From: Yoonia sp. SS1-5 | GTDB taxonomy: Bacteria > Pseudomonadota > Alphaproteobacteria > Rhodobacterales > Rhodobacteraceae | NCBI RefSeq assembly: GCF_038443705.2 | Contig: NZ_CP151767.2 | Location: 1,922,001 to 1,986,000 of the forward strand | Length of the DNA: 64,000 nt | Direction of reading: 5' to 3' | Shown here: piece after piece, positions 53,200 through 61,612 of the stretch | How the letters are laid out: every line of letters begins with the position of its first letter | Position numbering within the stretch: position 1 is the first letter of the stretch | Program-made: the position numbers and the translations under genes | The notes under the pieces: generated by a model | Seen by the model: only the letters and a program-made list of their open reading frames with translations | Databases searched by the model: none | What the model was told of the DNA's origin: nothing

Positions 53200-53966
53200 T
53201 CATTTCCCAAGAAGAGCTGGAGCGGCAAAATCTGCAGAACTTTCAGGCCCAGACGCGCGGTCTGAGTCTGGAAATGGCGGAAGAGGCAGACATGATGGCG
53301 GCGCCTGCCGTCATGGCCGAAGCGCCAGCCGCGATGACAGCCGATTTCAGCGGTGCGACCGTGACCTATCGCTATCCCGTCAAGGTCGATATCCGCAACG
53401 GCGTCGATGATCTGCGGCTGCCGCTCGACACGTTGCGTTTCGATGCGCGAGTCTGGGCGCAGGCGGTTCCAAGCCGGGATCAGATCGCGTACCGGATGGT
53501 CGAATTTACCAATGATGGTCAGGAAATCCTGCTTCCGGGTGAGGCGTTGATCTTTGCCGACGGAACGATGATCGGGTTTTCATGGCTTCCCTTGCTGGCT
53601 GCCGGGGCCGATACGGAACTAGGCTTTGGCCCGCTGGACGGGTTGCGGCTGACCCGCCGTACCCCCAACCGGTCAGAGGGTGATACGGGCGTCTTCTCCA
53701 GCAGCAATCAGTTGCGTGAAGCGGCCGTGATTGAGGTTGAGAACCTGACCGGGCAAGACTGGGATGTGTTGCTGCGCGACGCGATCCCGTTTTCAGAACA
53801 GGACGATCTGGAGGTCAGCTTTGAGGCCACGCCAAACCCGGCCCGTGTCGCACCGGACGGCAAACGCGGTGTTCTGGAATGGGATCTGGATGTAAGTGCG
53901 GGTGCAACGCAAACCATCCAGCTTGATTACACGCTGCGCTGGCCGAACGGGTACGTGCTGCGCTAG
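53196..53966 (+). CDS. MuiA-family (DUF4139) protein, C-terminal part of a frameshifted gene
   Basis: The 256-aa frame opens with GTG at 53196, overlapping the TGA of the N-terminal part by four bases. It contains a DUF4139 beta-rich region with the typical end of RSEGDTGVFSSSNQLREAAVIEVENLTG. Adding one C in the upstream C run would fuse it to the upstream frame, so I regard the two as one gene. The sbtB gene is convergent, 13 bp away. Confidence 0.75.
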   Translation: MIISQEELERQNLQNFQAQTRGLSLEMAEEADMMAAPAVMAEAPAAMTADFSGATVTYRYPVKVDIRNGVDDLRLPLDTLRFDARVWAQAVPSRDQIAYRMVEFTNDGQEILLPGEALIFADGTMIGFSWLPLLAAGADTELGFGPLDGLRLTRRTPNRSEGDTGVFSSSNQLREAAVIEVENLTGQDWDVLLRDAIPFSEQDDLEVSFEATPNPARVAPDGKRGVLEWDLDVSAGATQTIQLDYTLRWPNGYVLR

Positions 53967-53979
53967 ACGACGGTGCCGT

Positions 53980-54288
53980 CTAGAACCGCTCGGCGCGTAA
54001 CACTTGCGCATCGGTGATGCTGACGACACCGATATGTTTTTCAACCACCGCAAATGCGGCCTCAAGAAGCGGATCAAGGCGTTCGGGTTTGATCAGGCAC
54101 ACAACGGCAACCATCCCCGCACGACCGACCTGCCCTTCGCGCGTCCATTTGCCGGACCGACCGGACCCGCCCCGCACGGGCAGCACGGTGTAGCCGGTCA
54201 CCCCCGCCTCTGTCAGCGTGTCGGTCAGGCGGCGTTCCAACGGGGCCTCGATCACGATTTCCACGCGTTTTGCGATATGGGTCTGCAT
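53980..54288 (-). CDS. sbtB: PII-like regulator SbtB
   Basis: The 102-aa protein has a PII-like ferredoxin fold with a T-loop-like stretch (about 37-58, PVRGGSGRSGKWTREGQVGR). Next to an SbtA homologue it is most likely SbtB, which binds adenine nucleotides and inhibits bicarbonate uptake. The cyanobacterial C-terminal redox motif CGPxGC is absent. Its GGAGG ribosome site lies within the last codons of sbtA, so translation is coupled; the gap between the genes is 3 bp. Confidence 0.85.
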   Translation of the reverse strand: MQTHIAKRVEIVIEAPLERRLTDTLTEAGVTGYTVLPVRGGSGRSGKWTREGQVGRAGMVAVVCLIKPERLDPLLEAAFAVVEKHIGVVSITDAQVLRAERF

Positions 54289-54291
54289 GGC

Positions 54292-55269
54292 TCAGCCTCC
54301 GGTCATCATTTGAGCAAGGGCAAGGTAGATCGGAATGCCCAAGGTCAGGTTAAACGGAAATGTCACCCCAAGCGAGAGGGTCAGATAGACCGACGGGTTC
54401 GCCTCTGGCAGCGCGACCCGCATGGCGGCAGGCACAGCGATATAGCTGGCCGAAGCCGACAGGATCATCAACAAAACGATCCCGCCCAGTGAAAGGCCGA
54501 TCATCATGCCAAGACCCAACCCGATCAATGCGCTGATCAGCGGCATCACAATGGCAAAGCCCACAGCCCCCAGACTGACCACCCCTTTTGACTGCCGCAG
54601 GCCCCGCCCGGCGATCAGCCCCATATCCAGCAGGAACAGGCACAGCACCCCTTTGAACGGGTTGACGATGAATGAACTGATCTCTTCCAGCCCCTTTTCG
54701 CCAGTAATCGCCCCGATCGCAAAGGACCCCACCAGCAAGACAATGGACCCGTTCAGCAGGATTTCCCGCATCAACCCGTCTTCCATCTTGCCGCCGCCCC
54801 CGCCGCGAGCCACCAACCACAGGGCGGACAGGATCGCGGGTGCTTCCATCGCTGCGGCGACGGCCACCATGTAGCCTTCGGCGTCGATCATGCGGCCTTC
54901 CAAAACGGAGGTCCCCGCCACAAAAGTCACAATGCTGATAGAGCCGTAATGCGCCGCGACCGCCGCCGCATCCGTGCGCGACAGCCCGGTCATCACCTTG
55001 AGCAAAGCAAAGGCGATCAGCGGCAGACCAAAGGACAAAACAATCCCCGCGATCACCGTGAGGATCAGGGTCGTATCCACCCCATGGGCGCTGACGGCCA
55101 CACCACCCTTGAACCCGATAGCAAAGAGCAGATAGATCGACATCCCCTTGGCCACGGCTTCGGGAATTGTCAGATCAGATCGGGCCAGCGCCGCCGCCAG
55201 TCCCAGCGCAAAGCTAAGAATAATCGGAGAGATCAGGTTCGATCCGGCAAGTGAAAGTATCTCGTTCAT
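54292..55269 (-). CDS. sbtA: sodium-dependent bicarbonate transporter SbtA family
   Basis: The 325-aa membrane protein has about ten TM segments in two inverted halves, with the SbtA/DUF897 motifs FAIGFKGGVAVS, AAHYGSISIVTF and the second-half SYIAVPAAMRVALPEANPS. SbtA imports HCO3- with Na+. AGGGG precedes the ATG at 55269. Carbonic anhydrase and sbtB nearby suggest a small inorganic-carbon module. Confidence 0.88.
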   Translation of the reverse strand: MNEILSLAGSNLISPIILSFALGLAAALARSDLTIPEAVAKGMSIYLLFAIGFKGGVAVSAHGVDTTLILTVIAGIVLSFGLPLIAFALLKVMTGLSRTDAAAVAAHYGSISIVTFVAGTSVLEGRMIDAEGYMVAVAAAMEAPAILSALWLVARGGGGGKMEDGLMREILLNGSIVLLVGSFAIGAITGEKGLEEISSFIVNPFKGVLCLFLLDMGLIAGRGLRQSKGVVSLGAVGFAIVMPLISALIGLGLGMMIGLSLGGIVLLMILSASASYIAVPAAMRVALPEANPSVYLTLSLGVTFPFNLTLGIPIYLALAQMMTGG

Positions 55270-55410
55270 ATGCTGCCCCTACGTCATTTAGGCTTAATTA
55301 GCTGCGCAGGCGTATTTTGCAAGTGCAGCATTTGCTCGGGTTACCAACAGCGCGCGTCGGCTGGCGTCGGTAAGGCAAGGCACCACCCGGCGCAGCCATC
55401 TGAAATGGCA

Positions 55411-57045
55411 CTAGAAGGGGAGTGGTAAGTTCCCGATCAGTCGCCACAACTTTTCAAAGACCGGTCCGATCTGCGCGACGACCCAGATTGCCGCCGGCAC
55501 CAATGTGGCGACGGTCGCAGCACTTGTCGCCGGGTTTTCTTTTACATGATCACCCTGCTTGGCAACCCATTGGGTGAGACGCCCCTTGATCCGGCCCAGA
55601 TATGATGTGACCAGCACTGCGGTACGGCGCAATTCGGCGACCGCCGCATCCCGCTCTGGCCCGTCCGGCAATGTGATCAACCCCTTGCGCGCGCCTTCTG
55701 CACGGCGGTGCAACATCTCGAGCGCGTCGCTGACCGAAGGGGCAAAGAGGCCTGCATCTGCATCGGCGAGTATCTTCGAAGCAGCATCTAATTGAGGGAA
55801 GAGTTCGCGCGCCAGCATGTCGGGGTCTGTATCTATTTCAAAGGATGGCGGCGCGATGGAATGGGCGAAATACCCATTCAGAAGGGCGTCATTTTCCTCA
55901 AGAAACCCGTTGATCAACGGCAGATCAAATCCGTCCAACGCCTCGACAGTATCGGCGCTTGAAATCGCGCCGCGAATACTATCCGACAGATATTTAAGAA
56001 TGCGAGGGTTCAGCGCCTCTTGCCGCACGAAGTTACGATATTCGCGGAAACTCTCGGCAACATCGCGCCCCAGCCTGTTTTGCACATCCGTCGCGCCCAG
56101 TTTTCGGGATGCTAACTGTAGCGTTTCGACAATTGATTGGAATTTCTCGTCGGGGTCTTTGTCGGGACGCTCGGTCAGTGTTGTTGCTTCGAAATGATCC
56201 TGTTGCTTTGTGACATCTGCCAGCGTGTCAGACAGGATGGGTCCGCGGAGAATGCCATCAATGCTCAAAGCTTTTGGTGGATTTGTCCGGTTTTCCCAAT
56301 CTGGGTCCAGGTAGTCGAATAAGGCACGGGCACGCTCAGCGTTGTTTGGGATCTCGGCAATTTTAGCGATGCGCGGATCAGAGTCCGCGGCAGGAGTTCT
56401 GGAAAAACTTAGTCCAAATATTTTAGGGTTGAGTACTAGTTCTTCCAAGCCGAGAAGTGGCGCCAGATCGCTCACCTGCGTGTCGTCGAGTTCGAGCACC
56501 CTCAAACCTCTCAACCCGGCTAAATGCGTCAGATCGCTCACCTGCGTGTTGTTGAGGTAAAGTTCCGTCAAGCCTTTCAGTCCCGCGACATGCGTAAGAT
56601 CGCTCATTTGCGTGTTTGCGAGGCCTAGCCCCATCAAGCCTTTCAGCCCAGCAACATGCGTCAGATCGCTCACCTGCGTGTTGTTGAGGCCTAGCCCCGT
56701 CAATCCCGTTAATCCAGCAATATGCGTCAGATCGCTCACCGGCGTGTTGTTGAGGTTGAGCTCCGTCAACCCAGTCAGCCCCGCGATGGCGGAGAGGTCG
56801 GTGACAGGCGTGTTGCTGAGGTGAAGCTTCGTCAACGCGGTCAGTCCCGCGATGGGGGACAGGTCGCTGACCTGCGTGTTGCTGAGGTCAACCCCGGTCA
56901 AATTTGTGAGGTCGGCGATTTCTGGCGGTACCGTAGTCAGGGCGTGTGTTTCATGGGTGTCGAAGTCTAGTTCGTCCAATCCATCCTGCTTCGCCCGCGC
57001 GATCATCTTTTGCGCCCGCGCGTAGGCCTTGTCTGCGTCACTCAT
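55411..57045 (-). CDS. leucine-rich-repeat protein with C-terminal helical domain
   Basis: The 544-aa protein has a short N-terminal charged helix and seven near-identical 22-residue leucine-rich repeats (about 46-199; consensus LTxLTxLxLNNTxVSDLxxIAG), internalin-like. A roughly 320-residue helical region of no known family follows, with a hydrophobic segment near 513-532. No signal peptide is seen. The ATG at 57045 follows AAGGGG; a GTG at 57048 is next to it. It lies between sbtA and carbonic anhydrase; context gives no function. Confidence 0.8.
   Translation of the reverse strand: MSDADKAYARAQKMIARAKQDGLDELDFDTHETHALTTVPPEIADLTNLTGVDLSNTQVSDLSPIAGLTALTKLHLSNTPVTDLSAIAGLTGLTELNLNNTPVSDLTHIAGLTGLTGLGLNNTQVSDLTHVAGLKGLMGLGLANTQMSDLTHVAGLKGLTELYLNNTQVSDLTHLAGLRGLRVLELDDTQVSDLAPLLGLEELVLNPKIFGLSFSRTPAADSDPRIAKIAEIPNNAERARALFDYLDPDWENRTNPPKALSIDGILRGPILSDTLADVTKQQDHFEATTLTERPDKDPDEKFQSIVETLQLASRKLGATDVQNRLGRDVAESFREYRNFVRQEALNPRILKYLSDSIRGAISSADTVEALDGFDLPLINGFLEENDALLNGYFAHSIAPPSFEIDTDPDMLARELFPQLDAASKILADADAGLFAPSVSDALEMLHRRAEGARKGLITLPDGPERDAAVAELRRTAVLVTSYLGRIKGRLTQWVAKQGDHVKENPATSAATVATLVPAAIWVVAQIGPVFEKLWRLIGNLPLPF
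56449..56910. repeat. seven 66-bp tandem repeats inside the LRR gene
   Basis: The DNA encoding the leucine-rich repeats is itself repeated with few changes. Units such as TCAGATCGCTCACCTGCGTG recur, so the array is open to unequal recombination and copy-number change. Confidence 0.8.
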
Positions 57046-57081
57046 CACACCGCCCCTTGCGCCCTAGATGAGCACCCAAAA

Positions 57082-57729
57082 TCAGATCGCCACAAACCCG
57101 TCGCTGGCGGGGTCGTAGGCCTCTAGCCCGCCTTCACCGATATTGTTCCACAGCCCGTGCAATGCCAGCATGTCATCCTCGACCGCCTTTTTGACAAAAG
57201 GGAAGCTCATCAGGTTTTCCAGCGAGATCAGCACCGACGCCTTTTCCAGCGCCCGTTTGCGTGTAGCGTCATCGCCCTGGGGCAGGTCTTCAAAGCCCGG
57301 GCGCAGGATATCCATCCAGCGGCCGATAAAGCTTGCACTTTCTTCCAGATGCGGGGCGTTGCCGGAACACATGTCATAGCAGCCTTCCACCCCGCCGCAG
57401 CCGGAATGGCCCAGCACCACCAGATGCGCGACCTTCAGCCCCGTCACCGCATATTCAATCGCCGCCGACGTGCCGTGATGATGCCCGTCGGGGTTAAAGG
57501 GCGGGACAAGATTGGCGATATTGCGGTGAATAAAGACCTCGCCCTGATCCGCCCCGAAGATCGAGGTGACATGCACCCGGCTGTCGCAGCAGGAAATCAC
57601 CATTGCGCGGGGGTGTTGCCCGTCTTCGGCCAAACGCCTGTACCAACCCTTGTCCTCGGCATAGGTAGTGGCCTTCCAACCATGATAGCGTTTGGTCAGA
57701 TAGGCAGGCAGCGGACGGGCGTATTTCAT
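57082..57729 (-). CDS. beta-class carbonic anhydrase
   Basis: The 215-aa enzyme interconverts CO2 and bicarbonate. The zinc ligands and partners are C47 and D49 in CCDSR, plus H108 and C111 in HSGCGG, and R51. GAGG lies 8 bp before the ATG at 57729; the open frame to 57924 crosses the divergent gene and is not real. It points the same way as the LRR, sbtA and sbtB genes. Confidence 0.95.
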   Translation of the reverse strand: MKYARPLPAYLTKRYHGWKATTYAEDKGWYRRLAEDGQHPRAMVISCCDSRVHVTSIFGADQGEVFIHRNIANLVPPFNPDGHHHGTSAAIEYAVTGLKVAHLVVLGHSGCGGVEGCYDMCSGNAPHLEESASFIGRWMDILRPGFEDLPQGDDATRKRALEKASVLISLENLMSFPFVKKAVEDDMLALHGLWNNIGEGGLEAYDPASDGFVAI

Positions 57730-57840
57730 CACTTTTCCTCTTGTATTACCCCCGTAGATACGTCGCATTTTCCAGAATTTCGAGCGATTTTTGCTATTGG
57801 CCTCAACCTTCTGGGAACCTTGTTGCGGTAGTTCGGGGTC

Positions 57841-58263
57841 ATGGAAAATATCACGCATCTCCGGCCTGCGGCCCCCGAACCCGATTTTGATGTTGTTGTC
57901 CTGTGCTGTCCTGACAGGCTGCATTTTGACCCGGCACCTCTGACCCGTCTTTTCAGTGAACGGGATTTCGCCGAAGCGGAGGAGGTTGTTTGCCGCGCGC
58001 TAGAGGATATCGCCCTGCGCCTGGAAATGCTGCAGAACTATCTGGCGGCGTCCGACTTCGACAATATGGCCAAACCGGCCCGCCGGATCGGGCTGGTCGC
58101 CGATCAGATCGGCCTGATGGAAGTATCCATCGCCGCCCACCATGTGGCAATCTGCCTGCATCAACGCGAAGGCGTGGCACTTGAGGCGACGATGGCCCGT
58201 CTTGAACGCAGCTTTGACGTGGCCGTGGCCGAGGTCTGGAATTTCCGCGAATATGAGGACTAG
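57841..58263 (+). CDS. hypothetical helical protein
   Basis: The 140-aa protein has a strand-rich N-terminus (FDVVVLCCPDRLHFDP) and a helical bundle from about 35 to 138. I recognise no family. It is divergent from carbonic anhydrase (111 bp). Its own TAG stop is the first three bases of a solo TAGGGTCAGGACCCTA palindrome. Confidence 0.75.
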   Translation: MENITHLRPAAPEPDFDVVVLCCPDRLHFDPAPLTRLFSERDFAEAEEVVCRALEDIALRLEMLQNYLAASDFDNMAKPARRIGLVADQIGLMEVSIAAHHVAICLHQREGVALEATMARLERSFDVAVAEVWNFREYED

Positions 58264-58276
58264 GGTCAGGACCCTA
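58261..58276. repeat. solo TAGGGTCAGGACCCTA palindrome at the stop of the 57841 gene
   Basis: The 16-bp sequence is the best solo copy of the motif. Its first three bases are the TAG stop. Arms TAGGGTC and GACCCTA pair across a central AG. Confidence 0.85.
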
Positions 58277-58384
58277 AGAATACCTTGCGCGACTGGCCGA
58301 TATTCCAGGTCGCGCCGATCACTGCTTGCGGGCAGCATCAGGCAAGATAGTCTAGCGGTCGATGATCTCTGACAGGACTTGCCG

Positions 58385-59755
58385 ATGCCCCTTGCCTTTG
58401 CGACCGACACTGATGCCGCCATCCCGATACATGTGATTGACGCCGATAAGGCCGATAGCGCCATCCCTGCGGCGGCCAAGGCATGGGCCGCAACACATGG
58501 CTTCAAAGGGGGCCTTGGTAAGGTCCTGACGGTTCCCGGCGCCGATGGACAGATCGCGATGGCGCTGGTCGGCTATGGCACAGCCGCAAAACGGGCGCGC
58601 GGGCGTTTTCACATGGGCACGGCAGCCGCCCGGCTTCCCAAAGGCGTGTACCGGATCGCAGCGGGACTGAATGACGCGGATCTGGAAGAGGCGGCACTCG
58701 CCTGGCTACTGGCGGGCTACAGCTTTGACAGATATCGCAAACCCAAGGATCCCATTGCCGCCCTCGTCCCGCCTGAGGGAATTGATGCCGAAAGGATCGC
58801 GACAATCGCCAATGGCGAGGCACTGACCCGCGATCTGATCAACACGCCGGCCTCTGACATGGGCCCGGACGAGCTGGAAGAAGCCGTGCGCGCCCTGACG
58901 GCAGATCACGATGCGACGCTGAATGTGATCACCGGCGACGATCTCATACCGGCAAACTTTCCCATGATCCACACGGTTGGCCGTGCCTCGACCCGCGCCC
59001 CTCGCCTGCTGGATATGCGCTGGGGGGAGACCGGGCCACAGCTGACCCTTGTCGGCAAAGGTGTGTGTTTTGATACCGGCGGGTTGAACATCAAGCCGGG
59101 CGGATCAATGGGGCTGATGAAAAAGGATATGGGCGGGGCGGCGACGGTGCTGGGGCTTGCGCATATGATCATGGGGCTGAACCTGCCCATCAGGCTGCGC
59201 GTTTTGATCCCGGCTGTCGAAAACAGCATTGATGGGAACGCGTTCCGGCCGCAGGACATCCTGACATCGCGCAAGGGGCTGACGGTCGAGATTAACAATA
59301 CCGATGCCGAGGGCCGGTTGGTACTGGCCGATGCCCTGACCCTGTCGGATGAGGACGATCCGGATCTGGTAATTTCGATGGCCACGCTGACAGGTGCTGC
59401 AAGGGTTGCGGTCGGCCCGGATCTGTCGCCCTTTTTCACCGACAATGACGCGCATGCCGCCGCGATTGCGGCGGGCGGCGCGCAGGTCGCTGACCCGGTC
59501 TGGCGCATGCCGTTCCATGACCCTTACGAAGCGATGATCGAACCCGGGATCGCTGATCTGGACAATGCTCCAAAGGGCGGTTTTGCAGGTTGCATTACCG
59601 CTGCCCTGTTTCTGCGCCGTTTCGTTGAAAGCCCCTATGTCCATTTTGATATCTACGGCTGGCAGCCCAAGGCCGCCCCTGCCCGCCCGGCTGGCGGCGT
59701 TGGGATGGGGGCAAGGGCGGTGTTAGCGGCACTTCCCAAGCTGCTATCGCTATGA
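58385..59755 (+). CDS. leucyl aminopeptidase (M17 family)
   Basis: The 456-aa cytosolic metallopeptidase has the M17 signature NTDAEGRLVLADAL, the metal-binding KGVCFDTGGLNIKPG and KKDMGGAA, and the C-terminal GGFAGCITAALFL catalytic region. AGGA lies 7 bp before the ATG at 58385; a TTG two codons earlier is an alternative. Its stop overlaps the start of the following NlpC/P60 gene (ATGA). Confidence 0.94.
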   Translation: MPLAFATDTDAAIPIHVIDADKADSAIPAAAKAWAATHGFKGGLGKVLTVPGADGQIAMALVGYGTAAKRARGRFHMGTAAARLPKGVYRIAAGLNDADLEEAALAWLLAGYSFDRYRKPKDPIAALVPPEGIDAERIATIANGEALTRDLINTPASDMGPDELEEAVRALTADHDATLNVITGDDLIPANFPMIHTVGRASTRAPRLLDMRWGETGPQLTLVGKGVCFDTGGLNIKPGGSMGLMKKDMGGAATVLGLAHMIMGLNLPIRLRVLIPAVENSIDGNAFRPQDILTSRKGLTVEINNTDAEGRLVLADALTLSDEDDPDLVISMATLTGAARVAVGPDLSPFFTDNDAHAAAIAAGGAQVADPVWRMPFHDPYEAMIEPGIADLDNAPKGGFAGCITAALFLRRFVESPYVHFDIYGWQPKAAPARPAGGVGMGARAVLAALPKLLSL

Positions 59756-60567
59756 CGGACCGGCGACTGACGCCCGCCAATGGCAGGGTCGCGGCGCTGC
59801 ATCTGGCCGGACAGGTCGCGGCCGAAAAATACGTTGCAGGCACGGCAATGCAGATCGCAACGCCGGTGACTGATCTTTGCGCAGCACCCGAAGGCGCACG
59901 GGATCGGCAACTGTTGCTTGGTGCCGATGTCACCGTTTTCGAAGACCGGGATGGGTGGTCCTTTCTACAGGCCACCGACAATTATGTAGGCTACGTGCGC
60001 AGCGCTGATCTGGGACAAGTGCAGCCCGTCAGCCATTTCGTCGCAACCATGGGGACACATGCCTACAGCGCCGAGGATTTCAAATCACCCCAAGCACAGG
60101 CCCTGCCCTTCGGAACCCGCGTTGTGGTGCGGGACGAGCGCCGCAGGTTTTTTGAAACCAATGTCGGCTTTGTTCCGAAATCGCATCTGCGCAGCCTTGA
60201 TCGGCCCTTTGCCGACCCAACCACAGTTGCACAACTGCATTTCGGCGTTCCGTATCTGTGGGGCGGAAATTCGACACGTGGGATTGACTGTTCAGGACTG
60301 GTGGCTGCCGCTTTGATGGCTTGTGACATCGCCTGCCCGGCTGATAGCGACCTGCAACGCGCGGGGCTGGGGGCGCCATTCGATGATGCCCCACGGCGCG
60401 GCGATCTGATTTTTTGGGAGGGGCATGTCGGGATGATGGTTGATGCAGATACCTTGCTGCATGCCAATGCACATCACATGGCGACCGTCTACGAACCGCT
60501 GGGCAAGGCGATCCTGCGGATCAGCGCGCAGGGGGACGGGCCTGTGCTGGTCCAAAAACGGCTTTAA
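59752..60567 (+). CDS. NlpC/P60-family peptidase with SH3-like domains
   Basis: The 271-aa protein has two SH3-like regions (about 45-140) and a C-terminal NlpC/P60 domain with the catalytic Cys in GIDCSGLV and His in EGHVGMM, with HANAHH nearby. Such enzymes cut gamma-D-Glu-diaminopimelate or D-Ala bonds in cell-wall peptides. No signal peptide is visible. Coupling to the aminopeptidase gene suggests joint recycling of muropeptides; inference only. Confidence 0.88.
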   Translation: MTDRRLTPANGRVAALHLAGQVAAEKYVAGTAMQIATPVTDLCAAPEGARDRQLLLGADVTVFEDRDGWSFLQATDNYVGYVRSADLGQVQPVSHFVATMGTHAYSAEDFKSPQAQALPFGTRVVVRDERRRFFETNVGFVPKSHLRSLDRPFADPTTVAQLHFGVPYLWGGNSTRGIDCSGLVAAALMACDIACPADSDLQRAGLGAPFDDAPRRGDLIFWEGHVGMMVDADTLLHANAHHMATVYEPLGKAILRISAQGDGPVLVQKRL

Positions 60568-60611
60568 TCTATTTCGAGAATGATCAGCGCCATCGGCCCT
60601 TCGCGCCGTAC

Positions 60612-60929
60612 CTAATCGACCGCGCGGATCAGTTTACGTTCCAGCACCCGCAGCACCTGGCGCAGATCGTTACCCCGCTTGAGGATTTGCCCATCCATGC
60701 CAATCACCGCGTATTGCCCCTGGCGCAGGCGCAGTTTAGGGCGTTTCTCAATCCGGTAGAGCGGGTTTTCCGCCGTGCGTCGAAACACCGAAAAAACTGC
60801 CACGTCGCGTAGATTGGACATGCCGTAGTCACGCCATTCGCCAGCGGCAACCATGCGACCGTAAAGGCCGAGAATCACGTTTAGCTCTGTCCGGTGAAAG
60901 GCGACTTGGGTTGGGAAATGCAACGTCAT
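60612..60929 (-). CDS. DUF2794 protein
   Basis: The 105-aa protein matches DUF2794, an alphaproteobacterial family of unknown function, with the motif FHRTELNVILGLYGRMVAAGEWRDYGM. It is convergent with the NlpC/P60 gene (44 bp). Confidence 0.9.
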   Translation of the reverse strand: MTLHFPTQVAFHRTELNVILGLYGRMVAAGEWRDYGMSNLRDVAVFSVFRRTAENPLYRIEKRPKLRLRQGQYAVIGMDGQILKRGNDLRQVLRVLERKLIRAVD

Positions 60930-61243
60930 GCCTCACCGTTGCGCTAATTTCCTTGAAAATCAAGGACCCCGCGCACGCCGCCTTTTTTTCGACGCAAAAT
61001 GACCTCTGCGGCGCCTTTGGGACAGCCCACAACAGACACAAGTCACGCGCAGATTAGGGTCATAGCGAAATGCTACTCCGGTGTCGCGGTCAATAGCCCC
61101 CACCCAGTTCGCGGCACCGGAGACTTCGCTTATCCCCCTACTATAGCGTTTGACGAAATACCTGATACATCGAGCATCACGTAACGCGTTGAAATCTTTG
61201 ATTTCAGGCAGCGTTACGTGATTCAGGTTTTTCGCATAACGCT
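60930..61243. other. 314-bp intergenic region with a palindromic element
   Basis: No coding sequence or RNA gene is recognised between DUF2794 and the I78 gene. The right part, about 61145-61243, is a long nested palindrome; the rest shows nothing. Confidence 0.7.
61145..61243. repeat. nested palindromic element abutting the I78-gene stop
   Basis: The arms AGCGTT (61145-61150) and AACGCT (61238-61243) frame ACCTGA/TCAGGT, then ATCACGTAACGC (61176-61187) against GCGTTACGTGAT (61211-61222), perfect over 12 bp, and an inner TGAAATC/GATTTCA with a TTT loop. Read on the minus strand, the I78 TAA stop is directly followed by AGCGTT, as at the mcl1 stop. Confidence 0.75.
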
Positions 61244-61513
61244 TTAGCCGCAGGTAATGTCGCTGACCTTTTCGTCAGGGCCGATCTGGAAATTGATCCG
61301 CTCGGGCCGGAAATCCTGTGTTACCGCATCACCGGGCCGGATCACCCGGACCATGCGCATGATCAAAACCCGTTCCAACGCTGTGGCGTCCTGTCCGATC
61401 AGCTCGGCAAAGCGCGCGGCGCCGCACGTATCTGGCAGTTCTGGCGCGCTGCCAGGTATTTCGGTGGCGGGCGCACATGCGGCCAGCATCAAAAGGATCA
61501 ATATACGTCTCAT
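61244..61513 (-). CDS. peptidase inhibitor I78-family lipoprotein
   Basis: The 89-aa predicted lipoprotein has lipobox MLAAC (Cys13) and an I78-like domain: CGAARFAELIGQ, RVIRPGDAVTQDFRPERINF and the terminal DITCG, with two cysteines to form a disulfide. I78 proteins are related to potato-type serine peptidase inhibitors; inhibitory activity is inferred. The palindromic element begins directly after its stop. Confidence 0.82.
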   Translation of the reverse strand: MRRILILLMLAACAPATEIPGSAPELPDTCGAARFAELIGQDATALERVLIMRMVRVIRPGDAVTQDFRPERINFQIGPDEKVSDITCG

Positions 61514-61612
61514 GCTCCTGATCCTGCCGCCGATTGGCGTGTCTGACAACAGCATGGTTGAAACTTGGCGACCTTTGCGTAATGTCCGCCACAATCATGA
61601 AGGAGACAGAAT

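Noticed and set aside
53980..54288. GlnB/GlnK nitrogen regulator
   Set aside because: The canonical PII T-loop tyrosine segment and C-terminal motif are missing, and the neighbour is sbtA, not amtB.
56449..56910. CRISPR-like array of direct repeats
   Set aside because: The repeats are in frame, 66 bp long and without unique spacers; they encode leucine-rich repeats.
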